Positions 8,458 to 16,253 of a stretch of 64,000 nucleotides of DNA are shown here, piece by piece (the stretch's first letter is position 1; every line of letters begins with the position of its first letter). The notes below the pieces were generated by a model, which ran no database searches, was not told where the DNA came from, and saw nothing but the letters and a program-made list of their open reading frames with translations. This DNA comes from Planctomycetota bacterium (GTDB taxonomy: Bacteria; Planctomycetota; UBA11346), in contig BJHQ01000002.1 of NCBI GenBank assembly GCA_014193115.1, forward strand, positions 134,815-198,814. The letters are read 5' to 3'. Both the position numbers and the translations under genes were made by a program.

Positions 8458-9432
8458 TCAGCCGACATAACGCGGCTGGGCGACCAAGGCCCGCAGGCCT
8501 TCGTGACCGGCGCCAAACTGCCAGCCTCCTGCGACTGCTGGAACCAGGGCTGGCCGCAGCAGCTCAAGTTCGATTCCGCCCGCGGACGTGGATAGCCAGC
8601 CTCCGCCGGCAATGGGCATGATGATCGAACAAGCACCGCAGGCCTCGCCACGGGTCTTCCCACCTGGGGCCAGGATGCGCTCCTCCACTGTGAAATAGGC
8701 GCAATCGGCCAGACGCCTGACTTCGCCGCCGGCGGGATGGGCGACCACCGCGGCAGAGACCGGCCCGCACTCGGCGGGGGCGAAATCGATCGTCGCCTTC
8801 GCCTGCTCAAGATGCAGCTGGCGCGGCTTGCCATCCAAGCCGACCCGGCCCCAGTCGAACACCCGGAAGGTGACATCGCAGGTCTGCTGGATCTCGACGA
8901 TCAGGCAGCCAGCGCCAAGGGCGTGAACCCGACGCGCCGGTAAAAAGAAGAAATCCCTGACATGGCTCGCAAAGCGATTGAGCGTCTCAGCGACGGAACC
9001 GCTCGCGACTGCCGATGCGAATCCAGCTGCGGTGGTGCCCGGAACCGTTCCTGCAAACAGATGACCACCATCAGCGAGCAGGTACCAGCATTCGGTCTTG
9101 CCGCGGTGGCCGACGCCCAGACGCACCGCCAGTTCGTCGTCGGGATGGACCTGCACCGATAATGTGTCATTGGCGTCGATGGTCTTCACCAGCAACGGGA
9201 AATCACCGCCGGTGAAGCCAGCGCCGACCAGATCGGAACCGAAACGACGGGTCAGATCCGCCAGGGTCATTCCAGCGAGGGGGCCGCCAGCAACCACGCT
9301 CATGCCCCGAGGATGATCGGCGAGATCCCAGCTCTCCCCGATCGGACCGGTAGGCAGGTCGCGGCGCCACCGCGCCAGCCGGCGGCCGCCCCACACCACG
9401 GTCTGGTAGGTCGGCTGAAAGGTCAGCGGCAT
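8458..9432 (-). CDS. manA: Mannose-6-phosphate isomerase, type I
   Basis: A 324-aa cytoplasmic zinc enzyme interconverting mannose-6-phosphate and fructose-6-phosphate. Expected zinc ligands are Q94 and H96 in SVQVHPDD, E114 in KTECWYLL, and H170 in RVHALGAG. The length fits the short Bacillus-like form. The start at 9432 places conserved FQPTYQTVVWGG at residue 5; M at 9441 is an alternative. It probably feeds mannose into glycolysis or GDP-sugar synthesis. It stands alone, 265 bp from the upstream PhyH gene start. Confidence 0.9.
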   Translation of the reverse strand: MPLTFQPTYQTVVWGGRRLARWRRDLPTGPIGESWDLADHPRGMSVVAGGPLAGMTLADLTRRFGSDLVGAGFTGGDFPLLVKTIDANDTLSVQVHPDDELAVRLGVGHRGKTECWYLLADGGHLFAGTVPGTTAAGFASAVASGSVAETLNRFASHVRDFFFLPARRVHALGAGCLIVEIQQTCDVTFRVFDWGRVGLDGKPRQLHLEQAKATIDFAPAECGPVSAAVVAHPAGGEVRRLADCAYFTVEERILAPGGKTRGEACGACSIIMPIAGGGWLSTSAGGIELELLRPALVPAVAGGWQFGAGHEGLRALVAQPRYVG

Positions 9433-9510
9433 GGACAGCATGCCCCGAGCCTGATGGCCGGTGGCCGTTGCCAACCGGCCAGGAATCCGGTCCGGTCTCA
9501 CGCAGCATGA

Positions 9511-9570
9511 CCTTGCGAGGATCCGGTGCGGCGATGCCCACATCGCCGGAATGGCTCGGAGTCGCGGAAC
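9511..9570 (-). repeat. Dispersed repeat B, copy 2
   Basis: Reverse complement of the repeat at 82-142 with few differences, including the same GCGATG-TGGG-CATCGC hairpin. Confidence 0.7.
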
Positions 9571-9626
9571 CATCCCCACATCAACAGCCGAGATGTGATC
9601 GGGCTACCAACTGAACCGGTGTCGCG

Positions 9627-9648
9627 GCGGCGATGCGGGCATCGCCGC
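9627..9648. repeat. Palindrome related to repeat B
   Basis: Perfect 10-bp stem GCGGCGATGC/GCATCGCCGC with a 2-nt loop, 5 bp beyond the stop of the minus-strand gene at 9654. It may also serve as that gene's terminator, although no T-run follows. Confidence 0.6.
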
Positions 9649-9653
9649 TCCGG

Positions 9654-11102
9654 TCAGCGCTTCGCCGCGCGCAGACCGGCTAGGTCGATCTCGATGGATC
9701 CTTTTTTATTGACCAGCAGATCGCTGCTGGCTGCCTTGCCGAAATCGTTGTGCATGGCGGTGCGTTTGCTGAGTTCCGGATCGGGGAAGGGACCAGCGGG
9801 ATCGGCGCAGACCCGGAAACGATGATCGCCCAATCGTTCATACCGGATCCGGCCGGTGGTCATCGGCATGGTCGGAAGCAGGACTCCGGCGACGGTCAAG
9901 GCAGGTTCGTCGGCCGGCAAGATGCCAGACTGGTCGTGGGCGATCACGATCCGCGCCGCGGTTCGCACCAGCCTGGCGTGCAAATCCGTCTCCCAAGCGG
10001 TGATGAAACTTTCAGGGAGATTTGGGACAGCAATGCTCAGCAAGGTATTCGACGCGATGATTTCTTTGAAGAGTGTTCGATCATAGTCCTCCCAACGACT
10101 CGACTCCATCGCCGCCGCCACGCGATAGAATTCATGGGCGTGCTTTGCCGCCAGGTGATGAGCACGCACGAAGGAGAAAAAGCCCAGCCTGGCGACGTTG
10201 GTCATTCGATCCCCTGTTAACATCCTCAACGCGTTGATCCCCCGCAGCGAATCAACATCCTGCATCAACGCGCCAGTGAAAACACCAAGTTCATGGCGCA
10301 TTGCTTTTCCCGTTCGTCCAACCCAAACATCGGATTCCTCGATCCATTGGCGCGCCAGCGCAGGATCGATTCTTTGGTGTACCACTGCACCCAGCCAGGC
10401 CCCGTCTCGGATGTCGCTCTCAGCCATGTTGACCATGGCGGCAATCAACGTCAGGCCGTGGCTCAACGATTGATGGAGCAGGTCGAGATCGCGTAACGCT
10501 GGTACGGCCTCGCCGACCAGCACCCGGTGACCAAGCAGGGTCGCCGCACCGCGAATGGCCAACAAGCTGGGAATCCAGATCCCGGCGACTCGTTCGGTCA
10601 GAAACGATGTGTTGCTGGCAAGCGCTTGGCGCAAACCCGGGAATTCACTGATCTGGAGTTTATCCGAGCGCAGCAGCGGAGTCAGGTCATCCAGCAACGG
10701 TTTCCCATCCGCAAGGATCTTCGCAAGTTTTTCCGGTGGCGATGCGCCCCACCAGTTGTCCAGATGCCGCTCCGATCCATGCCCGCCATCCAGCCAGGTC
10801 AATCCCGGGTCGTCAAAGTAACTCAGACTGTTCGCCCTGGCTTCCCACGCCTGGTACTGGCCGAGCAGATCTTCGTCGACCTCGATCTGGTGCATTTTCA
10901 CGTAGCTCTGCGGAGAACACGCGAATCCCTTGGATTCCAGTTCAGCGACGGTTTCCTGCCATTCCAATTGCCCGGCCCGGTGCGAGGCCCACGCCCAAGT
11001 GGCGACGGTGACCACAGCGATGAACAGTACCAATCCAACGGCGATCAGCAGCAAGGCCCAACCTGGCAATCGGCGAAGTGGATTGGCGTCTGGGTTGGGC
11101 AT
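9654..11102 (-). CDS. Membrane-anchored protein of unknown function (paralogue 1)
   Basis: A 482-aa protein with one strong N-terminal transmembrane helix (about residues 11-39, WALLLIAVGLVLFIAVVTVA) and a long, mostly helical, presumably periplasmic domain. The start at 11102 was chosen because it is just before the basic NPLRRLPGW segment and matches the start of the tandem paralogue. The C-terminus contains TGRIRYERLGDHRFRVCADP. The downstream paralogue (11276-12730) has the same organisation and shares most of this sequence, so the pair arose by tandem duplication. No family recognised. Confidence 0.65.
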   Translation of the reverse strand: MPNPDANPLRRLPGWALLLIAVGLVLFIAVVTVATWAWASHRAGQLEWQETVAELESKGFACSPQSYVKMHQIEVDEDLLGQYQAWEARANSLSYFDDPGLTWLDGGHGSERHLDNWWGASPPEKLAKILADGKPLLDDLTPLLRSDKLQISEFPGLRQALASNTSFLTERVAGIWIPSLLAIRGAATLLGHRVLVGEAVPALRDLDLLHQSLSHGLTLIAAMVNMAESDIRDGAWLGAVVHQRIDPALARQWIEESDVWVGRTGKAMRHELGVFTGALMQDVDSLRGINALRMLTGDRMTNVARLGFFSFVRAHHLAAKHAHEFYRVAAAMESSRWEDYDRTLFKEIIASNTLLSIAVPNLPESFITAWETDLHARLVRTAARIVIAHDQSGILPADEPALTVAGVLLPTMPMTTGRIRYERLGDHRFRVCADPAGPFPDPELSKRTAMHNDFGKAASSDLLVNKKGSIEIDLAGLRAAKR

Positions 11103-11187
11103 GGCGGCGGGAATCCGGAGACCTCGGTCAGGTGGAGAAGAATATGGCCATGACTGCGTATTTTCCAATCGGTGAACGTGCCGCGTA

Positions 11188-11251
11188 CCGTGACATGGGC
11201 GTCTCGCCCGTGTTTGGGCATTCATCCACAGGCGAGACACCCGTACCACGG
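11188..11251. repeat. Inverted repeat between the paralogues
   Basis: Arms 11188-11208 and 11231-11251 pair at 17 of 21 positions (core GGCGTCTCGCC / GGCGAGACACC) around a 22-nt loop. It lies just beyond the stop codon of the second paralogue (11276) and upstream of the first. A dispersed repeat, possibly doubling as terminator. Confidence 0.55.
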
Positions 11252-11275
11252 TTTCCAAAGTCGAATTGTTGCTTG

Positions 11276-12730
11276 TCAGCGCTTCGCCGCGCGGAGACCG
11301 GCTAGGTCGATCTCGATGGATCCGTGCTTATCAACCAGCAAATTGCTGCTGGCTCCCTTTCCGAAATCGTTGCGACTGACGATGAACTTTCTGAGATCCG
11401 GATCAGGGAAGGGGCCGGCTGGATCGGCGCTGACCCGGAAACGATGATCGTTCAACCGTTCATAGCGAATCCGACCGGTCGTCATCGGCATGGCTGGAAG
11501 CAGGACTCCAGCGGCGGCCAAGGCAGGTTCGTCGGATGGCAAGATGCCGGATTGGTCGTGAACGATGACGATCCGCGCCGCGGTCCGCACCAGCCGGGCG
11601 TGCAAATCTTGTTGCCAAGCTGTTATGTACCAATAGAAAAAATCCTGAGCGGTTCTATGGAGCCATGTACCCGACCAGTTAATTTCCCCACGAAGTCCTC
11701 CATCATAGATCACCCAATGTCCTGATTCCATCGCCTCCACCACACGATAGGTTTCACGGGCATGCTTGGCCGCAAGATGATGAGCGCGCACATATGTAAA
11801 GAAAGTCAGCTTGAGGATTTCTAGCATTCCGTATGCAGTAGTCGATCCCAATGTTAAACTCCCGCGGATCGAATCGACATCCTGATCCTGAATCCATGCG
11901 GCAAGAGAAATACCCGTCTGGAAACGCATCGCCATGTTAGCTCGTGCAATCCAACGGTCGGGTTCATCCAATCAATTGCGCGCCAAGATAGAATCGATCC
12001 GTTTATGAACCAGGGCGCCCAGCCAAGCGCTGTCCCGTAAATTGCTGAGAAAATGGTGGCCCTGGACTGCGTAAAAGGATTTGCCGTGGCTCAACGCACG
12101 ATCGAACAAATCGAGATCACGCAACGCTGGCAAGGCGTCATCGATCAGCACCTTATGGCAAAGCAAGTTCGAGGCACCACGAATGGCGGCCAAGTCCGGA
12201 GTCCAGATCGTGAAGACTCGTTTTGTCAATGACGCTTTGGTACTGGCCAGCGCTTGGCGCAAACCCGGCAGTTCACTGATCTGAAGTTTTTCTGTGCGCA
12301 GCAGTGAAATCAGGTCATCCAGCAGTGGTTTTACGTCTTCCAGTTTTTTCACAAGTTCTTTCGGTGGATGAACACCCCACCAGGAATTCTGATCCCTAGC
12401 CGATCTGTGAAAGTCACCCAGCCAGGGCGCCATCTGATAGTCGAAGTAACGAAGACTTTTCGCCCTGCCTTCCCATGCTTTATACTGGTCTAAGAGATCT
12501 TCGTCGATTTCATGGTCATACATTTTTAGGAATTTCTGTGGCGAACACGCGAAGCCCTTGGACTCCAACTCCGCGACGGTTTCCTGCCATTCCAACTGCC
12601 CGGCCCGGTGCGAGGCCCACGCCCAAGTGGCGACGGTGACCACAGCGATGAACAATACCAATCCAACGGCGATCAGCAGCAAGGCCCAGCCTGGCAGTCG
12701 GCGCAGCGGATTGGGGTTGGGGTTGGACAT
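11276..12730 (-). pseudogene. Paralogue 2 of the membrane-anchored protein, interrupted by an in-frame TGA
   Basis: Reads in a single frame from MSNPNPNPLRRLPGW (start 12730) to the same C-terminus as paralogue 1, except for a TGA at 11972-11974. The intact copy has TGG (Trp, in LARQWIEESD) at that point; here the codons are AAT TGA TTG GAT GAA. Both halves remain similar to paralogue 1 without frameshifts. The central part is visibly more A/T-rich than in the intact copy, consistent with relaxed selection. TGA is used as a normal stop by other genes here, so readthrough is unlikely. Alternatives are two separate peptides, a recent mutation or a sequencing error. Confidence 0.7.
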
Positions 12731-13276
12731 GGCGGCGGGGATCGGGAACTCTGGGTCAGGTGAAGGTGAATAGGCCCCATCGAAGCATGGGGCTCGCGCA
12801 AGATGAACCAGTGCACCTGGCAGATCGGATGGGCATGGCATTGGTCGGGCGTCCCGGAGGGACGCCATGAAACGAGCCCCGGAGGGACGCCATGAAACGA
12901 GCCCGGGGTGGAAACCCCGGGTAGAGGGCGCCTTTCTTGGCCAGCCCTGTAAGGGCGGCTGAGGGTCGCGAGGGTGTCAACCCTCGCGCTTTGAGCTCCA
13001 TCGCTTGCGGGCTGAAGCCCGCAGATGATTCAGCCGCCCCGCTGGGACTGCTCTGGTTTTGGCGATGTACCCGGGGCTGAAGCCCCGAGCTGATGTCGCA
13101 GCGTCCCGCCGGGACGCTGTACTGTCTCAATTCGCGCAGAGAAAGACTTGGCATAGTATTGCGTGAGCTTTTACGGCCGTCCTGGTCCGGTGTTCACGTA
13201 GCCGGTGTTCACGTATTTAGGCCGCTTCGGTCTTTTCCTTGGCGTCTTCGCGGCTGGTGCCGGGGTGTTCCGGCGT
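12731..13276. other. Gene-free, repeat-rich interval
   Basis: About 545 bp with no convincing coding sequence. The 12848-13118 part is a block of hairpins annotated separately. The remaining edges show only composition similar to neighbouring DNA, plus a TTGGCG-type fragment near 13240. Confidence 0.6.
12848..13118. repeat. Cluster of REP-like palindromes
   Basis: Perfect hairpins follow each other: 12848-12866 (GGCGTCCC stem), 12902-12921 (CCCGGGGT), 12967-12988 (CGCGAGGGT), 13006-13023 (TGCGGGCT), 13072-13087 (CGGGGCT) and 13100-13118 (AGCGTCCC). A 25-bp tandem duplication spans 12856-12904. Two of the stems recur near the left end of the window, so these belong to genome-wide families like the REP sequences mobilised by RAYT transposases. 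No transposase gene is present here. Confidence 0.75.
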
Positions 13277-13675
13277 TCAGGCCAGCGCTGCCAACGCCGC
13301 CCGCCACTGCGGTGGAACTGCTGAGGCGGTGCCGGTTCGGCTGTCGAGACAGACGTGGATGGTGCGGCCGAGGCCGACTTCGACGCCGGAGCGCAGCAGG
13401 CGGTACATGAAGGTCAGCGATGTTTCTCCGATGGCCGACACCGACACGGTGATGTCGAGGCGATCACCGCAGCGCACCGGGGCGCGGTAGTCACCATCCG
13501 CGTGGACCACCACCGGCATCACCGGCATCGCCCGGGGATCGGCGCCCACCGGCAGGCCGACCTGGGCCAGCGCCGCCTCCAGGGCTTCCTCCATCAGCAT
13601 GAACTGCTGGCCATAGAATAGCACGCCAGCGGCATCGGTGTGGAAGAGGCGGACGGTGACCGGATGGGTGTACAT
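13277..13675 (-). CDS. YbgC/4-hydroxybenzoyl-CoA-type acyl-CoA thioesterase
   Basis: A 132-aa hot-dog-fold protein, the normal length for the family. The signature RLFHTDAAGVLFY (residues 9-21) contains the expected catalytic Asp14. It would hydrolyse an acyl-CoA in the cytoplasm; in many Gram-negatives ybgC sits with tol-pal, which is absent here. The start at 13675 was chosen because conserved sequence begins a few residues later. It is divergent from topA with a 97-bp spacer. Confidence 0.85.
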   Translation of the reverse strand: MYTHPVTVRLFHTDAAGVLFYGQQFMLMEEALEAALAQVGLPVGADPRAMPVMPVVVHADGDYRAPVRCGDRLDITVSVSAIGETSLTFMYRLLRSGVEVGLGRTIHVCLDSRTGTASAVPPQWRAALAALA

Positions 13676-13772
13676 GGTGTGCCTTGCGTGGTGCGTACGC
13701 AGGGCTGGCCGCTGGCAACCGGGGACGGGCAGCCGGGTTGGGGAAGATCGGCGCCCCGGTAGGCTCGCGGCC

Positions 13773-15521
13773 ATGCGCCTGCTGGTGGTCGAATCTCCGA
13801 CCAAGACCAAGAAAATCCGTGAGTACCTCGGTCCGGGGTGGCGGGTGGCGGCGAGTTTCGGCCATGTCCGCGACCTGCCGATCAGTGGTGGACTGTCGGT
13901 CAGATTCGTCGACGGCCGGGTCGAGCCGGGCTATGTACCGTTGGAGCGATCTGCCCAGGCGGTGGCCGATCTGCGCCGGCAGGCGAGCCTGGCCAGCGAG
14001 ATCCTGCTCGCCACCGACCCCGATCGCGAAGGCGAGGCCATCGCCTGGCATATCGCGGCCCTGCTTGGCGACGATGCGGCGAAATGCCGGCGGGCGGTCT
14101 TCCACGCCATCACGGCCAGCGCCGTGCAAAAAGCGGTGGCGGCGCCCCGGGCCATCGATCAGCACTTGGTCGACGCCCAGCAGGCCCGCCGGGTGCTCGA
14201 CCGGGTGGTCGGCTGGCTGGTCTCCCCGACCTTGCGGGTGGTCAGCCGTGAAGCGCGCAGCGCCGGCCGGGTGCAGTCGGTGGCGCTGCGACTGGTCGCG
14301 GAGCGTGAACGCGAGATCAGCGCATTCGTCGCCAAGGATTTCATCGTCTTGGATGCGACCCTGGAACGCGAAGGCGCTCCGCCGCCGTTCACCGCCAGGC
14401 TGATCCGGTGGAAGGGCGAACCGCTGGAGCAGCGCCTGACCGATCCGGCGGTCGCCGAAAAAACCGTGGCCTGGTGCCGGCGTCAGCCATGGCTGGTCGA
14501 ATCCTGCGACCGCCGCGAGCAGAACCGGCTGCCGCCGCCGCCATTCACCACCGCCACCGTGCAACAGGCCGCGTCGGTGCGGTTGAAATTGGCGCCAGAC
14601 CAGACCATGCGCCAACTGCAAGCGCTGTTCGAATCCGGGCGGATCACCTATCACCGCACCGATTCCGTGGCCCTGGCGCCAGAGGCCATCGCCGCCGCCC
14701 GGGCGGTGATCGCTGCGCGTTTTCCCGTGAAATATCTGCCGGCGAGCCCGATCATCCATGCCAGCCGCGACGCCAACGCGCAAGAAGCTCATGAGGCGAT
14801 CCGGCCCACCGACGCCGAGCTCGACGCCATCGATGCGCCTGAAGCCGCCTTGTACCGCCTGATCTGGGAACGCTTCATCGCCTGCCAGATGGCCCCTGGC
14901 CGCGACGCTGTCACGACTATCGACGTGGCCTGCGCTCCGGGTGCGTTCAACGGCCAGGCGATGGGTATTTTCCAGGCCAAAGGCGTCATGGTGCTGTTTG
15001 ATGGCTGGCGCAAGCTCGGCGCCGACGCCACCGACGAGTCCAAGCCGAAACGGAAGAAATCAGAAAAGCATGAGGACCATGACGGCACCGGGGTGAAGCT
15101 GCCTTTGCTCAATCCAGGTGATACATTGAACCTGATCGAACTTTCCGCAGTAGAGCGTTCGACCAGACCGCCGCCGCGCTTCACCCAGGCCTCGTTGATC
15201 AAGCGCCTGGAACGCGAGGGCATCGGCCGACCGTCGACCTATGCGACGATCCTGAAAACCCTGTTCGATCGCACCTATGTCGAGGAGCGCAAACGGATGC
15301 TCGCCGCCACCACGCTGGGCATGCAGGTGATCGATTATCTGGTCGCCAGGTACGGCGGCAATTTCATCGAAATCGATTTCACCCGGCGGATGGAAGCCGC
15401 CCTCGACGCCGTCGCCCGCGGCGAACAACCCTGGGAACCGCTGGTGACGCGCTCGGCCCAGCATCTGCTTCGCCTGGCCCAGGCGGCGGGCCTGCGCGGC
15501 GATCCGTTAGCGGAAGGCTGA
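13773..15521 (+). CDS. topA: DNA topoisomerase I (type IA), lacking C-terminal zinc ribbons
   Basis: A 582-aa type IA topoisomerase that relaxes negative supercoils. The Toprim domain has E7 (VVESPTK) and D82-x-D84-x-E86 in ATDPDREGEA. The active-site Tyr293 is in ITYHRTDS. SAGRVQSVALRL (163-174) and EGIGRPSTYATI are further signatures. The protein ends soon after the core (HLLRLAQAAGLRGDP), with no C-terminal Cys4 zinc ribbons, so it is much shorter than the E. coli enzyme. The start at 13773 begins with the family's canonical MRLLVVESPTK. Monocistronic. Confidence 0.95.
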   Translation: MRLLVVESPTKTKKIREYLGPGWRVAASFGHVRDLPISGGLSVRFVDGRVEPGYVPLERSAQAVADLRRQASLASEILLATDPDREGEAIAWHIAALLGDDAAKCRRAVFHAITASAVQKAVAAPRAIDQHLVDAQQARRVLDRVVGWLVSPTLRVVSREARSAGRVQSVALRLVAEREREISAFVAKDFIVLDATLEREGAPPPFTARLIRWKGEPLEQRLTDPAVAEKTVAWCRRQPWLVESCDRREQNRLPPPPFTTATVQQAASVRLKLAPDQTMRQLQALFESGRITYHRTDSVALAPEAIAAARAVIAARFPVKYLPASPIIHASRDANAQEAHEAIRPTDAELDAIDAPEAALYRLIWERFIACQMAPGRDAVTTIDVACAPGAFNGQAMGIFQAKGVMVLFDGWRKLGADATDESKPKRKKSEKHEDHDGTGVKLPLLNPGDTLNLIELSAVERSTRPPPRFTQASLIKRLEREGIGRPSTYATILKTLFDRTYVEERKRMLAATTLGMQVIDYLVARYGGNFIEIDFTRRMEAALDAVARGEQPWEPLVTRSAQHLLRLAQAAGLRGDPLAEG

Positions 15522-15600
15522 CCGGCCACATCGATCTCGGTTGTGCAGGGACTTTCGGGCATGCCTGCCCGTGCTGGAGCAGCACCACTTGATGCCGTTT

Positions 15601-15617
15601 GTATCTTATATAGATAC
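15601..15617. promoter_or_regulatory. Palindromic operator candidate at the IclR gene start
   Basis: Perfect 6-bp arms GTATCT and AGATAC around a 5-bp centre, ending 6 bp before the ATG at 15624. The A/T-rich palindrome stands out from GC-rich surroundings. Its position fits an autoregulatory site for the IclR-type product. Confidence 0.55.
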
Positions 15618-15623
15618 ACACTC

Positions 15624-16253
15624 ATGCCCGCCCAAGCCAATCGCTCCCTGGTCGACGGGCTGGTCGTGCTCCAGACGTTGTGCGCCGCGGGAGGGCCGGT
15701 CGGAGTCCGCGACATGGCACGACGATTGGGTTGGCACCCGGTGCGAACCAACCGGCTTTTGCAGTCTTTAGTGCTCGCGGGCATGGCCCGGCAAGACCCG
15801 GAACGCAGGTATTTGCCTGGCTCTGGCGTGCATGTGCTGGCGGCGATAGCGACCTTCGGTTCGGGCCTGCTGCGTCGCGCCTTGCCCGAACTCCAACGCC
15901 TTGCACAAGAGACCAAAGCGGTCGTGGCCCTGGGCGTGCTGTGGCAGGACGAGGTCTGCTATCTGTACCACGGCGGTCCCGACCTGCCGGCCGGCGAGGC
16001 CCTGGGTCGCGCAGTCCTCCACCCGGTCGGGGACTCCTCGATCGGCCGGGTTTTGCGCGACGGCCTGGCTGAAGCCGTGTTGCGCCATGGCTCTGCCGAC
16101 CAGCCGCACTGGTCCATCGCCGTGCCGGTCGGCGCGCCACCGCACTCCGGTCTGGCCTGCACCAGTATCCCCATCAGCACCGAGCCAGCTTCGATTTTGC
16201 CCCGCCTGCGCGCCTGCGCCCAGCGCATCGCCGACCTGGAGAATGCCCCATGA
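15624..16253 (+). CDS. IclR-family transcriptional regulator
   Basis: About 209 aa. The N-terminal winged helix-turn-helix (residues about 8-65; LVVLQTLCAAGGPVGVRDMA, then RTNRLLQSLVLAGM) fits IclR. The C-terminal part (LPELQRLAQETKAVVALGVL, then PVGDSSIGRVL) resembles the IclR effector domain but is shorter than usual. The start at 15624 is close behind the palindrome and has no evident Shine-Dalgarno. Its stop overlaps the FAD oxidoreductase start by 4 bp, so it probably controls this gene and the following hydrolase/transporter genes. Confidence 0.8.
   Translation: MPAQANRSLVDGLVVLQTLCAAGGPVGVRDMARRLGWHPVRTNRLLQSLVLAGMARQDPERRYLPGSGVHVLAAIATFGSGLLRRALPELQRLAQETKAVVALGVLWQDEVCYLYHGGPDLPAGEALGRAVLHPVGDSSIGRVLRDGLAEAVLRHGSADQPHWSIAVPVGAPPHSGLACTSIPISTEPASILPRLRACAQRIADLENAP

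Noticed and set aside
11972..11974. Selenocysteine or UGA-Trp recoding
   Set aside because: The intact paralogue has Trp, not Cys, there. TGA ends many other genes in the window. No selenocysteine-insertion structure was identified.
12856..12904. Possible CRISPR-like repeat
   Set aside because: Only two adjacent 25-bp copies without spacers; it is a tandem duplication in a REP block.
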